Of a DNA stretch of 64,000 nucleotides, positions 13,001-24,773 are shown piece after piece; the stretch's first letter is position 1, and every line of letters starts with the position of its first letter. The DNA lies in the NCBI RefSeq assembly GCF_000208865.1, contig NC_018392.1, positions 248,001 through 312,000 of the forward strand, given 5' to 3'. A model generated the notes under the pieces. It was not told the DNA's origin. It ran no database searches and saw only the letters and a program-made list of their open reading frames with translations. This DNA comes from Neospora caninum Liverpool (lineage: Eukaryota; Apicomplexa; Conoidasida; Eucoccidiorida; Sarcocystidae). Position numbers and translations under genes: made by a program.

Positions 13001-16000
13001 GAAGGGCGTCCTCGAGTTCCACCCGAAGGCGAAGCGCAAGATGCAGAGTAGGCGCTTTGCGGAGAAGCGAGAAAAGACGGAGAGTCGAAAAAGCGAGAAG
13101 TCAGGAACGAAAAAGGAATGGCCGTGAAGAGCGAGGGGAGAGAGACGGAGGAGAAACGCGACACCCGAGAGAGGGGTGAAACGCGTCTAGAGGAGAAATG
13201 CGGGGGCATGTTTCTGCCGTTCGTCCGAGAGAAAGGCGAGGCAGGAGAGAAAAAAAAGAGGCGGAAAAAGGACGAAGATGTATGTTCGAGATTGTGAGGG
13301 ACAGGGGAGATGAAGAACGGCCTTTTCTGTTTATGCGGGCTCGACTCTGCCGTCTTCCCTTTGTGAAAAGAGACTCGGGGGGGTACTCGGGTCAGAGACA
13401 CCACCGACGAGAGACGGAGATCGTGGTTCGAGAAAAGACATTTTCTTCGTCCGATTCTCGGGAATGTCCACACGACCCTGCTGAGGGAGGGCGCTGGGAT
13501 ATCCGTTTCGTTCTTCCTTCTCTTGTCCGTTTCTTCCGAGACGCTTTCGCTGCTTGCTTTGGCCTCTCTTTGCTGCTCTGAGTCTTCGGCTTTCTGTGCC
13601 GGTTCCTGGTGGAAACCGCGCAGCTCGGTCGCCTGCCACGCCTCGTTTCTGTTGCCTTCCCGAGTTCCGGTCGCTTGGTTTTCTCTGCTGGCTCTCTGTA
13701 TGTTTCCCTGCTCTGCTTCTCCCTCCTCCGTGTTTTTTCAGACCTCTCCGGGCTCTTCGTCTCTACACACCCAAATCCGAAATTCCGCGCAACGCGATGC
13801 TTCTTCATCAGGCGAACGATTCACCCTTCCTCTTCCGTTTCCTCTGTCCCGGGGGCTGTCACCCCAGAGGGTCCATCGAGCTCGGACAAGAAGGCGGGAG
13901 AGCGGCTGGGCGACTCGCCTGCCGAAGATCAGAAGACGGGCGAGAGCGAAGGAGGGATGGCGGGGGAAGATGACCCGAGCAAAACAGAGGACCACACGGA
14001 GGTCCAAGAGGAATGCGAGGATTTCAGCTACGTGCGATGCGTGGATAATATGCTGGAAGATGATTCGCAGGCTGACCGCCTCATATGCCACATTCTGAAA
14101 CAGGTGAAGACAGAGCGACGTGAAGGCGTATCCATATAGAGAACAGGATTTTCAATTGCACCGAAACGTGTACATCAAAATGGATATTTGGGCTGGACCG
14201 TGCGCGTTAGGATATCTGCATCCCTCTCCGGCAACTGGGGCATAAAGAATGTAATTAAACGTGTCCTATATATATATATATATGGATATGTAGACACCAG
14301 GAGACAGAACTAGACATGAGAGGTTCAAAGATAGATATATGCATATATATATACATATATATTTATATGGATATGTAATCTGTTGCGTTTCTGTTTCAAT
14401 TTCTGTTCTTTGAAGGCATTTCCACATTCCTGCTTGAGTTCGTTTCCTGAGATTCTCAGACACAATCGTTCTGTGTGTGTTGTCTTGCCGTCGCTCCTAC
14501 ATCCGTGCAACCGTGTAGTTCGACACAAAAACCTATACATCCACATATATATAAATACATACATATGTATATATATGTATATATATGTATATATATGTAT
14601 ATATATGTATATATATGTACATAAGTGCACCTATTTATCCGGGTGTGCATGGTGGACGTACCGTCTAGATGTATCGAAAGGTTGAAGCGCCGACGCCGAT
14701 GAGGATTTTGGTGTTTTCAGCTCGCCGAGGCGTTCCCGGGGTCTGTGGCGCATCTGCACGAGGCGCTTCGCCGCAATTTTCCGCCTCTGCGTTTCTCCGT
14801 CGACGCTCTCGTCGCCTACGCGAAAAACCTGTTGTGGATTTCCCAGCATGTTCCGCAGGTGCGGTCCTCGGGCGCGTCTCCGCAGATAAGCTCGGCTGCT
14901 CGGCCCTCCACGGGTTTTCGATTCCTGTCGAAACCAGGACGCCAGACGCGTTCCAGTGACAAGTTGAGAACTCTTGGAGGGGCTACGTGGGAGTGACACA
15001 GCGAGCGCGTTCTCCCTGTTTTTGAACTGAACATTTCCCGCGCACGCGCGCGCAGGGGTTGCTGCCTGTCGTTTGGAATGCCGTGCATGCATCCGTCTCG
15101 CTTTTCTCGTGACTGTCGCCAAGAAGCAAACATACCCCTGAGCGAATCCGGTCCGGCCTGTCCCCCCTGCCGTGTGTCCACGAAACTCACAAGCACCAAA
15201 GTCCAAATGCGGGTGTCAATCTACACACATATTTCCGAGTGTGTAGATATTGGCATAGATAGATTTATCGATGTAGAGAGATCTAGATAATGCCTACACA
15301 CAGAGATACAGAGGTAGGCGTACGTATAGGTCTGCGTTGATGCTGATAGAGGTAGATAGGAATAGAGATAGAGATGCAGGTAAATGCTCATGGGCACGGA
15401 CTTCTCTTCTTTCAGCCGCAGATTTTTTGCATGCCTTGGTGCTGCTGCAGTTCAGGATGTCTTTTCCCGCTTTTTTTTAACTCTTTCTTCCCCGACTGCG
15501 CGTGTCTGGCGTTTCGACAGATTCGAGCGTTGCTGTGGAAGCTGTTGGTGAGCAAAATGACAAGCATCGACGTGGAAATCAAACTGGCAGACCCCAACTC
15601 CATCGACCTCGAACAAATGCAGGTTTGGAAGGTGAGGACGCACGCGCAATCTGCAAACCGCGTCTTCTTGCCTCTCGCGCGAGACAGAAGGAGACGCACA
15701 TATTTATAGATTTGCGTATATATGCTCACACGCATTGGCGTGATCTTGCGTCTGCATGCGTATTCTTATCGGAAAAAGAGACGGCTTTTCTCATGGTCCG
15801 AGCCACCGTCGACTGTGCATGCAGATGCATTTGAAGAGACTCCCGTGTACAGTTAAGGGTGTCTTCACGGGTGGGCTCTTGCATGGAGAGAAGTTTGGCA
15901 CGGACCCGATTTCCGAGCCGGAGTGGGAAGAAGGGAGCATCGCCGCCCTCTTCTTCCCTCCGAGTTTATTACTGAATGCCACCGTACACCTTCATGCAAG

Positions 16001-16026
16001 CATCACTGTGCATAGATGTACATCTC

Positions 16027-16060
<34 letters not shown>

Positions 16061-19000
16061 TGTCTATGTTTCTGTATGTGTATGAGTGTAAATATGTGTC
16101 TATATCTCTTACGGGTATCTTTTTGGCGTGTGGGTTTCCGTGTGAGATTTTCTCTGGGTTTGCGTCGCTCTCTGTTGTTTTCAGCGCGAGCAGCTGGCTC
16201 TTCTTGCGCGTCAACTGGAGAAGGGGGCGGTTGCCCCGAGTGTCGTTCAGAGCATTCTGGGCGAGCCCCAGTGGTTTTGTTTGATGTACGAGAAGGTTCG
16301 GAGCGAGGAAGACATCGACATTATGGCGGCGAAGCTGGACGGCCTCATGCGCGTCTCCTTCTCGTTTCTCCAGTGCTTCATTCCTCAGCTGTCTGGGAAG
16401 CCGGCGCCTCCGGGGGCGTATCGAGAGGACGACGACCACGAGAGTGTGGCGTCGCCCTCTTCCCGCTCGTCCGTCGCGGATTACTCGCCCTGTGTCGATG
16501 ACGAGCCGAAAGAGGAAAAGAGGCAAAAGGGACCGACCGAGAAGGACCGACGGGGCGCGCCCGAGAGGCGGAGCTTTAGCGAGGACCGCAAAGACGGCAG
16601 TCTCTCTCCCTTCACCCCTCAGACTGTGATGTCTCCCCTGGCGACGATGTCTCCTCGCGTGGCGCTTTCGGCCTTCCCGGCAGGGCGACACGCGCCGCTC
16701 GCCCCGAGAGACCCCCGGAGTCTCCTGTCTCCGGCCATGTCTCCGGCGCCGGCGTGGCCCCAGGACAGTCGGGCTCCGCCAGGGCTCCGCGAACGCAGTC
16801 GCGAGTCCCGGAGGGACAAGAAGCCTCTGACCGAAGCCGACGTCCTCGTCTACGAGTTGATGGATGTTTTCATCGAAGTCGTGCTCCCCGTCCACAAATG
16901 CAAATACGTGCAGTTCCTCGTCTTCTACCTCGCAAATCTGCGAGTCGAATGGGCCGGGCGCCTCATGTCGCTTCTCTTCCGCATGCTCTTCGACAGACAG
17001 CAACACATGCTGCTGGTAAAAACCAGCAGTCGCGCGCAAAAACCCCGAACAGAGACAAACACGCCACAGAAAACAACGTTCCTACGGGGCGCAAAGGGAA
17101 AAAGCGAGAAAGGTGTCCTGGCGGATCCTCTGCTTTGCCTGCTCTTTCTCTTCCTCTCCACTTTTCCTGCCTTCTTTTTTGTCTCCTTTCTCTCGGTCTC
17201 GTCCAGAGGGGACTCTCCCAGCTGAGCAAGATAAATACGCGAACTTGTTGTCCACGCAGGTGTCGATGGTTTTGAGCCGTACGCAGCACAGGTCGATACT
17301 CCGATGTGCGTGCATGGGAAGACGCCTGCCTTTGCCGATTTCTCTTTCTCCTTTCCTTTGTTCTTCCACAGACGGCCCTAAGTTGTGTCGCCTGCGCATT
17401 TGCTGTGACTCTCTTCCACCTGGGAGTCTGTGCCTGCTGTTCTGCGTGGCCGTCTTCTCAGAGACGCATTTCGGCGGTGTACATTTCCTCCTTTCTTTGT
17501 CGCGCTCTCCTCGTTCCCCCCCGCTTCGTCCGTCTTGCCCTCCACCACTTTCTCCAGCTGCTTCACCGCGGCTTCCTCATGACCGGCACGCCAAACGCAG
17601 CCAGGCAACAACAAAGACTCCTTGGCCTCCTCAGAGCCCAACACCAGACAGTCTGTAAGGCAACAAATCCCTCTGTATCGTGCGCCTTCAAACATATCCA
17701 CTTATATAACTCGTTTCATACATACGCACACGTATATACGTATATATATGTATGTATATATATACATATATATGTATGTATATATATACATATATATGTA
17801 TATATACATATATATGTATATATATATATATACTTCTAAAGGCAGATGTGTAGGTTAAGGGATATGTGGGTGCAGAGGCATGTTCTGAATATGTAATTGG
17901 GCGTGTAGACGGAAACCGACGGATCGGCAGATATAGCTGTGTCACTACTACAGGACTATAATCATCTGAATCGACTGAGAGGGATGAGTGGAGAGATATG
18001 CAGTGTACAGAAAGGTCTATGTACTACTGTTGATTCACGTGTTGGAATGCATGCGTGTGCCTCTTTTGTTTCCCAGATAACCCTGAGTCGCCGCTGGCGT
18101 TATTTTACACGGTCTGTCAGAGTTGCTGCTACATTTTGTGTTACCACTTGGACGCGCTCGCCAAGACGGCGCCTTCCCTGGCCTTTCTGAAGGAGCGGAA
18201 CACGTCGGTGGCTGCGCTGCTGACTTCTCCGCTTCGCCCGCTGATGCACATCAAGCGCGGCATTGCGCGCGAGTTCGTGGCTGCATGCAGACGCGTGGGG
18301 ACTCTGGACTCGAGCAGCGACTTCGAAAACGCGCTGAAAGAAGTACAGCTCCGAGACCCGCCGCCCCCGTCGTCCTCCGCCTACCTCTCTGGCCGTGTGT
18401 CGGGGGCAACCGGCGACGAGGAAGAAGAGAGAGACGAGAGAGAGCAGGAAAGGGAAGAAGAGAGAGAGCAGAACAGAGAAGAAGAGAGAGAAGAGAGAGA
18501 TGGGAAGAGCATTTCGCGCGTGGATGCAGTGGCGTCAAACGATATTCTCAGCGATGTCTTGTGGCTCTTTGACCCTCTGGATGCGTTCTTCCCGTTCGAT
18601 CGCTACTTGCTTCGCCACTCGGGGCGATTTATCGCGAACAAATATCGGGACTGGAGTGCCGTCGTGGCCTTTGTGATGCAACGCGAGGAGGAGAAGAAAA
18701 AACGCGCAGACGGCTTGGACAGCCGAGACGCAGAAGACGCAGGGGACATAAGCGAAGAGAGAGAGCAGAGGCGCGTCGGCCCCGTGAAGCTGTCGATTGA
18801 GGAGGAAAGAGACGAAGCAGGCGAGAGGAGGCGACCGTCCGGGGAGGCTGCGGCCGCGCAGAAGCGCGCAGAGCGGAGGGGGGGTGATGAAGGACAGAGG
18901 CCCGACGAGGCGAGTTTGCGCCTTCCAGAGGAAGAAAAAGAAGAGCTCGACAGCGCAGGAGTCATGAGGTTGACTGTGGAAGACAGCACGGACTCAGACG

Positions 19001-22000
19001 CGGAAAAAGAGACGGAAAAGCGAGGAGAGACAGAAGGCGCTTCCGGCCTCGCTGGGGAAGAAGACAAGGCGCGCGGCGGCGCAGCGGGCACGGAATCTGG
19101 CGAGGAAGACGGGGACGGCGGGGAAAAGGAAAACAGAGAAGAACAAGACGAGGGGAAGTCAACATCTCCATCACTGGTCGTGGAAAAATCGACGCTCCAC
19201 ACGCCACCGATTGTGACGCAACAGCCCCAACACAATTTGAGTCGCGAGGTTCGTCTGGCTCCAGGGTTTCAATGACACAGTTCTGCCTTGTTCTTGCTGT
19301 GCCTGTATCTTCTACCTCTCGGCTCTCGCCTTTCTCCTCCGGGATCCTTTTGTGGATTCTGTTGCGTTCTTCTGCCTTTGCTTCTCTCGAGCTGCGTTCC
19401 TCAGTTTCTTGCTCCTCGCGCCCGGCGTCTCTTTCTCTCTCCTCCCGTCTTGTTTCTGTCTGTTTCTCTCGTTTCGTTGACAGGCGTGTCTCTTCTTGTT
19501 TTTTTTCTGCGACTCTCTCTTCGGTGCGAATGTTCAAAGTCAGCCTCGGTCTCTTGGCAACTTTCCCCCGTTTTCTGCAGCTGGCCACCTCGGAAATGGG
19601 CGCCCTACAGCAACTCGTTCAGGATTCTCTCGGCTTCGCCAGCGCTAGCAGAGAACTGGAAGTGAGCGGCGTGCACGAGACATCTGTCTCCTCTACACCG
19701 GACGAAAAACGAGAAAGCAAAGCAGAGGCAAGGGACGGGAGAAACGAGAGAGAAGGTTTCCGGGTCCGCGTTCTGTTGTTCTGTATGTGAGCGCCGAGAT
19801 CGCGTGCCGATTCAGTGTTTAGAACAGAGAACGACAGCCGACTGTACGTTTGTATGCTTTTTGCCTGGTCTGTATTGATTGGCTGCTCTTGGTCTATCGT
19901 CTTTCCCTTTACTTTGGTCGCTGCTGGCGCCGCGTCTTGTCCGTTTCTCGTCGGCCTTCTTCTGCGTTTTGTCGGGGTTTTTTTGCCTCTTTCTCACTTT
20001 TGGTTTTCGGCTCAATCTGCGCGGCGCGCGTGTGCCCTCAGGCGAAGGTGCGGCAGCGCACAGGCGGGAGCTCGGCGAGCGCAGCGGCGAAGCACAGAGA
20101 AGAAAGGAGACCGGCATCGGTAGATGCGCGAGCAAGGAAAGGACAAGGCGGCGAGGAAGAAACGGAGAGCGGGAAGGGAGAAGGCCGAGGGAGAGACGGA
20201 GGCGACGGTGTCTCTTCTGGGTCGCCAGAGCGCGACGCGACTGCAGAAGAGGAGATATATGAAGGCGGCGAGGGAGAACGGGAAATCGAAGAAGGAGAAG
20301 AGGAAGAAGCAGACGACGAAAGATGCATCGGGAACGAGAGCGACGAAGAGGGATGGGGAGTCGGCAACTGGGACAGTCTCTCTGCTCTCTTTTCAGACGA
20401 AGAACAAGAACTGGAAGAGAAAGACTTCCAAGAAGACGGAGACGACGAGAGTGAGAGTCGGGGTGGCCGAGCCTTGCCGGCTCTTTCTTCCCAGCGAGAG
20501 GACGAAACCATGGACGAAGCTGGCGACCGAGAGACCGCGACGCGGAGACAGCCTCGCAGCGGCCTTCAATCGCAGCCGTCTTTCGACGCTTCGGCGAACC
20601 TGTCCCTGCAAAGCTCAAAAAACGTCGGACCGTCCCTGCGGCGCTCCAGAAGCCGAGAAGCCAAGCGCGACTTCTCCTTCCTGGCGCCGAGTGTCGCCGC
20701 CAGCATCGCTGACCAACTGGAACTCGAGGTGGACGCCGTAGGGGTAAGACAACCCAAAGAGAAGAAGACAAAACGGACACGAATCGCGAAGGATACCCGG
20801 AGACACGAACTTTTGTTCTAGGCGGCAGTCAAGTACGCTTTTGCGGTGAATGGGAGGGGGCCAGCCCAGGGGGAGAACGCGAACGGGGGATTGAGGCGTG
20901 TGCGCGAGCGTTTTCTTTTTAAGGTTGGAGTCAGTTCGCGCTCAGTTGCTCTGCCGCGTGGGGAAACAGGTGAAAAGAAATTGGAAGGACTTGCATGCAA
21001 AAGAAGTAAGCGACTCTGGGGGTGTAGCTCGGCACACGAGAGAGACGGGAGCGGGAAAGGCTGTTTCTTTCTGTGATTCGAAAGTGTGGAAGCCCGGAGA
21101 TCTGTACACGGCACGGAAGAGTGTCTTCGCGAGCGTTTGTTTTCAGGACGAAGCTCTTTCCCAGTCGAACCTCTGTTTGCTCCGTCACCAGTCGTGCCTC
21201 AGCAGGGCGTCGATGCTGGACATTTTCTTGTCTTCTCAAGCGTACCGGCCTGCACCTGCTTCGCCTGTGGTGTCTGCGACCGTGTCTCCGTTTTTGGGCC
21301 CGAGCCAGCCGCCTCTGACGGGATTCCCCCGGGAGAAACTGAAAGAGAGACAGCGGGATCCGCTCGCGTCGCCTCCGACGCTCGCGATTGCCGGGGAGCC
21401 CACAGAGCCTGCGCCGATGAACTTTGTGCTCACGCCGTCGGCTTCCTTTCTGCCGCCGTCTCTCGCGTTCTCCAGTCCGGGTTGGACGGGCGACGAGCTC
21501 GAAAGCGACGCGAACAGGGCTGTGGTGGGAGGCCGAGAAGAGACAAGGCAGCGACGAGCGAAGGGACGGGCCGAAGCGCGCGCCACAGGCTCCAACCCCT
21601 TTTTCCGCGGTTCGCCCTCCGCGTCTTCGTCTCTGGGAGTCATCCAGGAGAACGAGGGCGAGGCGGGGACAGACGACGCGAGCGGAGAGCAGAGCGGCGG
21701 CAGCGACAGAGAGAAGGCAGCGAGAGGACAAGGGAGGCGAAGAAGTGCTGACTCCCTCGACGAGGCCGTCAAACGGGAAGAAGAGAAAGAAGCCCGCGAA
21801 ACCACGCGGCAAGATTCAGAGGTCCCGAGACCGCGCTTGAAGCGACGGCACACCGTCGATGCATTCTCGGGGTTCCCCTCTCGCCCGCTTCCCGAGGTTC
21901 TGAGCGCCGCTGCACGGACGAAATCGGACAACAGAGCGCCGGTTGAGCCGCGGGCGTCTCCTCTGAAGGCGCGGGCCTTGGAGCCGCAGCCGCCCAGAAG

Positions 22001-24773
22001 CTTGGGGCGTGGTCCAGGAGCCCCAGGCGAGGGAAGCGAGGGAGAGGCCGACCGCGGCGGAGACGCAGGCGACGAGGAGTGCCGGGAGCAGGAAGGAGGA
22101 AACGGGGAAGAAGAGGCGGAGACCAAAACGGGTGTTCGAGAAGAGGAGACCCATCCGGCGGCCAAAGCGGAGAAGCCCGAAGCGGCGCTAGGAGAGAAAC
22201 GCGGAAAGAACGGCAAACGGAGAAAGAAGAAAAGGGGCGAGAAGGAAATCGCAGAGACAGGCTCGAAGCAGCGCACCCAAGACGCAGAGCGAGAGGAAGG
22301 CGAGGCGCCAGAAGGAGCAAGGCGGCAAGCGGGAGAGAAGGAGGGCAAGGCACCAAGAGCCCAGAGAAAGAAGAAGATTCCTTCGTCACCGGCGAGTGCA
22401 GTTGAAGAGAAACTCGGCGAGTCACGTCCCTCCATCACTATCCTTCCGTGTCCGAGCGAAACAGACATGGGTTCGTCTTCTTCGCCTTGTCCGTCTTCTC
22501 CGGTTTCCTCTTCGTCTTCCTCTTCGTCCCTGTCGTTGTCCCCGTCTGCTCTTTCTCCGTCTTCCCTCTTCGCCTCTTCGCGCCTCCCGACCCTTTGCGC
22601 GGCGGCTTCTGCGACAGGACCGAGAGAAGAGGGCGGACGCAAAGAAAAGGCAGTTGACGGCGAGTCGCCTCTCTCTCTGGGGTCCGAAGACCGGAGGGTG
22701 TCGCAGCTTGATCGCGTGCTGCACACTCTGCGCGAACGGGAAGAGCAGCTGAAGGCGCAGCAGGCGGAAGTTCAGCGCACGCAGGAGGCGCTGTTGAAGA
22801 TGCTTCTCCACGAGAAGCAGAAACGCGAGGAGCGGAGAAAGAAGAAGGAGAGACGCAAACAAGAAGCCAAGACGGATGGCGACAGCGAGGCCGAGGCGAC
22901 TGCGGACTTGAGGCGCCAGTCTGAAGAGCCGTGCGTCGCTGAGCGCGGCATGGACAAGGCGAAGAAGGCCGAAGAGAGGGAATCTTTTCTCTCAGGCGAG
23001 CAGCTGAAAACCTCGGATGAAAGGGCGGGGGACGCGGGGAAGAAAGAGACGAAGAGCGCGCAACGCGATCCAGATGGCCAAGTTCTTGCGACGTGCTCCT
23101 CGGATCTCTCGAAGCCAGGTGCGGCGGAACAAGGAGAGCGGAAGAAGCTGAAAACGAGAGAGAGGAGAGAGGGAGAAACGGTGGAAGAAGAGGGAGAAGC
23201 AGAAGAACGGAGACGCGGGAAAAAGGGAGACCTCGCGGGACAGAGAAAAGCAGAAGAGCAGGCAGTCGTCGGCCAGGAAGAGACGAAGAAGGAACGGAGA
23301 AGGAAGGGGAGTGGAGACGCTTTGTCACCGAAGAATGTGGAGGAAAACGCTCGGGGGGCGGAGGGTGGAAATGGAAGGGGTGTATCGCCAGAGACCAAAC
23401 GGCGGCAGGAGAAGGAGGAGTTGAGGAGCGGGAGAAAAAAGTCCGAAGACAGGAAAGCGGAGACAGAAGCATGTCCTCCCGCAGAAATGCTGGAGCAAGG
23501 CGAGGCTCCAGCAGGTCGTGGTAGCCCTGTTGCGGTGGTTGGGCACGGAACAGAGAAGAAGAAGAAGAAAAAGAAGCCGAAATGCCACGAAGAGCAGATC
23601 GTTCCTGGAGCGGACACGGAGACAGCACCAGAAGAACCGACTGTAGATACACCCCTGGTGAAAGCCGAGACTCTTCCTGGAACGCCCTCTGACCCGCCGA
23701 CACCAGAGACTATGACGGAGAAGAAGAAGAAGAGAAAGAAGAAAGAAAAGGTCGAGACGGCAGGGACTCCAGAGAGTGAAGACCCCGTCTCGATCATGAA
23801 GACAGAAGAGCTTCCCGTGGCCGTTGAAAGAACCACTTCGAAAGGGCCAGAAGAAGCCGCGGAGTCAGCGACAGGAGTCGGAGATCAGAAAGTGGAAAGA
23901 AAGAAGAAGCCAAAGGAGAAGAAGGAAGAAGGAAATGCTCCGTGCGGTGTGGAAATGGAACCTTCACTGGAGGCGGAGGACCTCAACGCCGACGGTGAAC
24001 AAGACGACGCAGGAGAGACAGAGCCAGGCAGTACTGTCGCTGGTGAGGGGAAGAAGAAAAAGAAGAAGAAAAAGAAGAGAGAAGCACACGAAGATGAACA
24101 GGAAGAGGAAGGCGGAGCGAAAAAAGCGAAGCCAAAAAAACAACGCATGCAACCGGAAGAGATTGCCGCTGGACAGTTCGATGACAGGAGTGAAGAGAAC
24201 AGGGAAGGGAAACCGTCAACTAAGAAGGAAGCGAAAGAAGGGAAGAATAAAGAAGAGCGAAAACAGCAGGAGAGAAAAGGCGCCGAGATTTGTGACGGAG
24301 GGAACACAGCTGCCTCAAAAGGCATCCAGGAGGAGCGAGGCAAGACGACACACGATGAGAAGGAAAGCAGAGAAGAGCAAAACCAGCAAGTGGACTTCAT
24401 TGGAGCGCCTCTGCGGGGTAAGGGCGAGAGTGGGAAGGAGAAGAAAAAGAAGAAAAAAGACCGAAGAGCTGCGGAGGCAGACGAGGAAGCGATGACGACG
24501 CAAGAACTCGCTGCAGAAGAAGTGAAATCCGAGCCACCGGCGTTAGAAACATGCCCGGTCTTTGAGGAGGGGGATACACCGCGTGAGAGAGAGAAAAAGA
24601 AGAGTAAAAAGAAGAGGAAAAGACAGGAAAGAGAGACACTCTACGAAGACGATGCAACCTCTGTGGCCGTGGACGAGAAGTCTGCCGAGACCACCGGTCC
24701 TGGAGAGGGCAGCGAAGAGAAAGAGAAGGTGAAGCAGCAGAAAAAGAAAAGAAGGCACGAATCGAATGCGTGA
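10013..24773 (+). CDS. RRN3: Giant RRN3 (Pol I initiation factor) with N-terminal DUF3223/DeCL domain
   Basis: Twelve exons: 10013-11832, 12187-12326, 12961-13047, 13742-14103, 14721-14858, 15521-15631, 16185-17015, 17462-17654, 18077-19248, 19581-19661, 20042-20743, 21147-24773. They give about 3,087 aa, against about 650 in human RRN3, and every junction keeps the frame. RRN3 bridges RNA polymerase I to core promoter factors in the nucleolus. Family blocks appear in order: ALVAYAKNLLWISQHVP, HKCKYVQFLVFYLANL, SAVYISSFLCRALLVP, ALFYTVCQSCCYILC and DAFFPFDRYLLRHSGRFI. A Ser-Pro-rich N-terminal exon (606 aa) and a DeCL domain precede them, and a Lys/acidic tail follows. ATG 10013 (AAGATGG) follows a CT-rich leader. 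The exon 6 donor could instead lie at 15622. Exons 10-12 are the least certain part: the frame also stays open past exon 9 to a stop at 19275, which would end the protein near 1,627 aa. Confidence 0.8.
10980..11275 (+). other. Ser-Pro repeat in RRN3 N-terminal exon
   Basis: Two related blocks follow each other in the first exon: PFSPPNAASDILSPPPDL then LSP, and PFSPPSGCSEVLSPPPDL then LSP, about 57 residues apart. Both have an FSPP box followed by a D/E-I/V-LSPPPDL box. Such SP clusters are typical of regions phosphorylated by proline-directed kinases, and RRN3/TIF-IA is phospho-regulated in animals. That link is inference. Confidence 0.6.
11899..12020. repeat. TA microsatellites in RRN3 intron 1
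   Basis: A short TA run lies at 11899-11911 and a longer one at 11996-12020, both between the exon 1 donor (11833) and the exon 2 acceptor (12186). Confidence 0.85.
12241..14045 (+). other. DUF3223 / DCL (DeCL) domain, split over three exons
   Basis: Residues about 626-782 of the RRN3 gene product. Exon 2 gives GEKFFFADKVALKSRLRQIL, exon 3 gives GDDFELVKGVLEFHPKAKRK, and exon 4 gives FVSTHPNPKFRATRCFFIRR and, after a 65-residue low-complexity insertion, EDFSYVRC. This is the order of the family consensus: a start strand with KS.L...IL, then L...DF..v...LE.HP.A..K, then .v..HP....RCF...R and finally DFSY..C. Known members include plant DCL proteins needed for plastid rRNA maturation and the C-termini of the plant polymerase IV and V large subunits. 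Exon joins 12326/12961 and 13047/13742 are each 1+2-base phase joins and preserve this consensus across both borders. Confidence 0.8.
14266..14385. repeat. TA arrays with GGATATG flanks in RRN3 intron 4
   Basis: TA runs at 14266-14282 and 14336-14378 are each followed by GGATATG, the same flank as at 6788. They lie in the intron between the DeCL-ending exon and the first clear RRN3-core exon. Confidence 0.8.
14567..14620. repeat. 10-bp tandem repeat GTATATATAT in RRN3 intron 4
   Basis: About five regular copies of the 10-base unit form a minisatellite distinct from the plain TA runs nearby. Confidence 0.85.
16030..16058. repeat. TA microsatellite in RRN3 intron 6
   Basis: About 14 TA units lie between the donor at 15632 and the acceptor at 16184. 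Confidence 0.85.
17732..17832. repeat. Compound TA/TATG array in RRN3 intron 8
   Basis: A hundred bases of TATATATG, TATG and ATATATAC units are largely self-complementary and could fold into a long hairpin. The array begins about 77 bases after the donor at 17655. Confidence 0.85.
22190..24773 (+). other. Alternating lysine-block and acidic repeats at RRN3 C-terminus
   Basis: The last exon ends in at least seven blocks of 5-10 lysines, at roughly 23559, 23719, 23897, 24049, 24442, 24590 and 24733, plus weaker ones near 22200 and 22365. Acidic Glu/Pro/Thr spacers of about 50-100 residues separate them. This architecture is known from nucleolar proteins such as the KKE/D tails of dyskerin and NOP56/58 and from SRP40/Nopp140. 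It fits nucleolar retention of a Pol I factor. The exact role is inference. Confidence 0.7.

Larger units (their letters stand above)
14046..18660 (+). other. RRN3 core (HEAT-repeat region)
   Basis: Residues about 783-1420. Compared with human RRN3 from memory, the match starts at the helix pair before the NLL.IS..P block and ends at the FPFD...FI..Y..W block. It covers the HVQF-type block (here KYVQFLVFYL), the IGSFLARAKFIP-type block (ISSFLCRALLVP) and the FY..CQ..FY block. Exon 7 carries about 150 aa of SP- and charge-rich insertion, where human RRN3 has its acidic serine loop. The N-terminal third of ordinary RRN3, before LQIIARYVP in human, has no obvious counterpart; the DeCL domain sits there instead. 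Confidence 0.85.

Noticed and set aside
14631..15206. 191-residue minus-strand open frame
   Set aside because: Antisense to an RRN3-core exon; no independent support.
21236..22726. 496-residue minus-strand open frame
   Set aside because: Antisense shadow of the last RRN3 exon, caused by strong purine bias on the coding strand.
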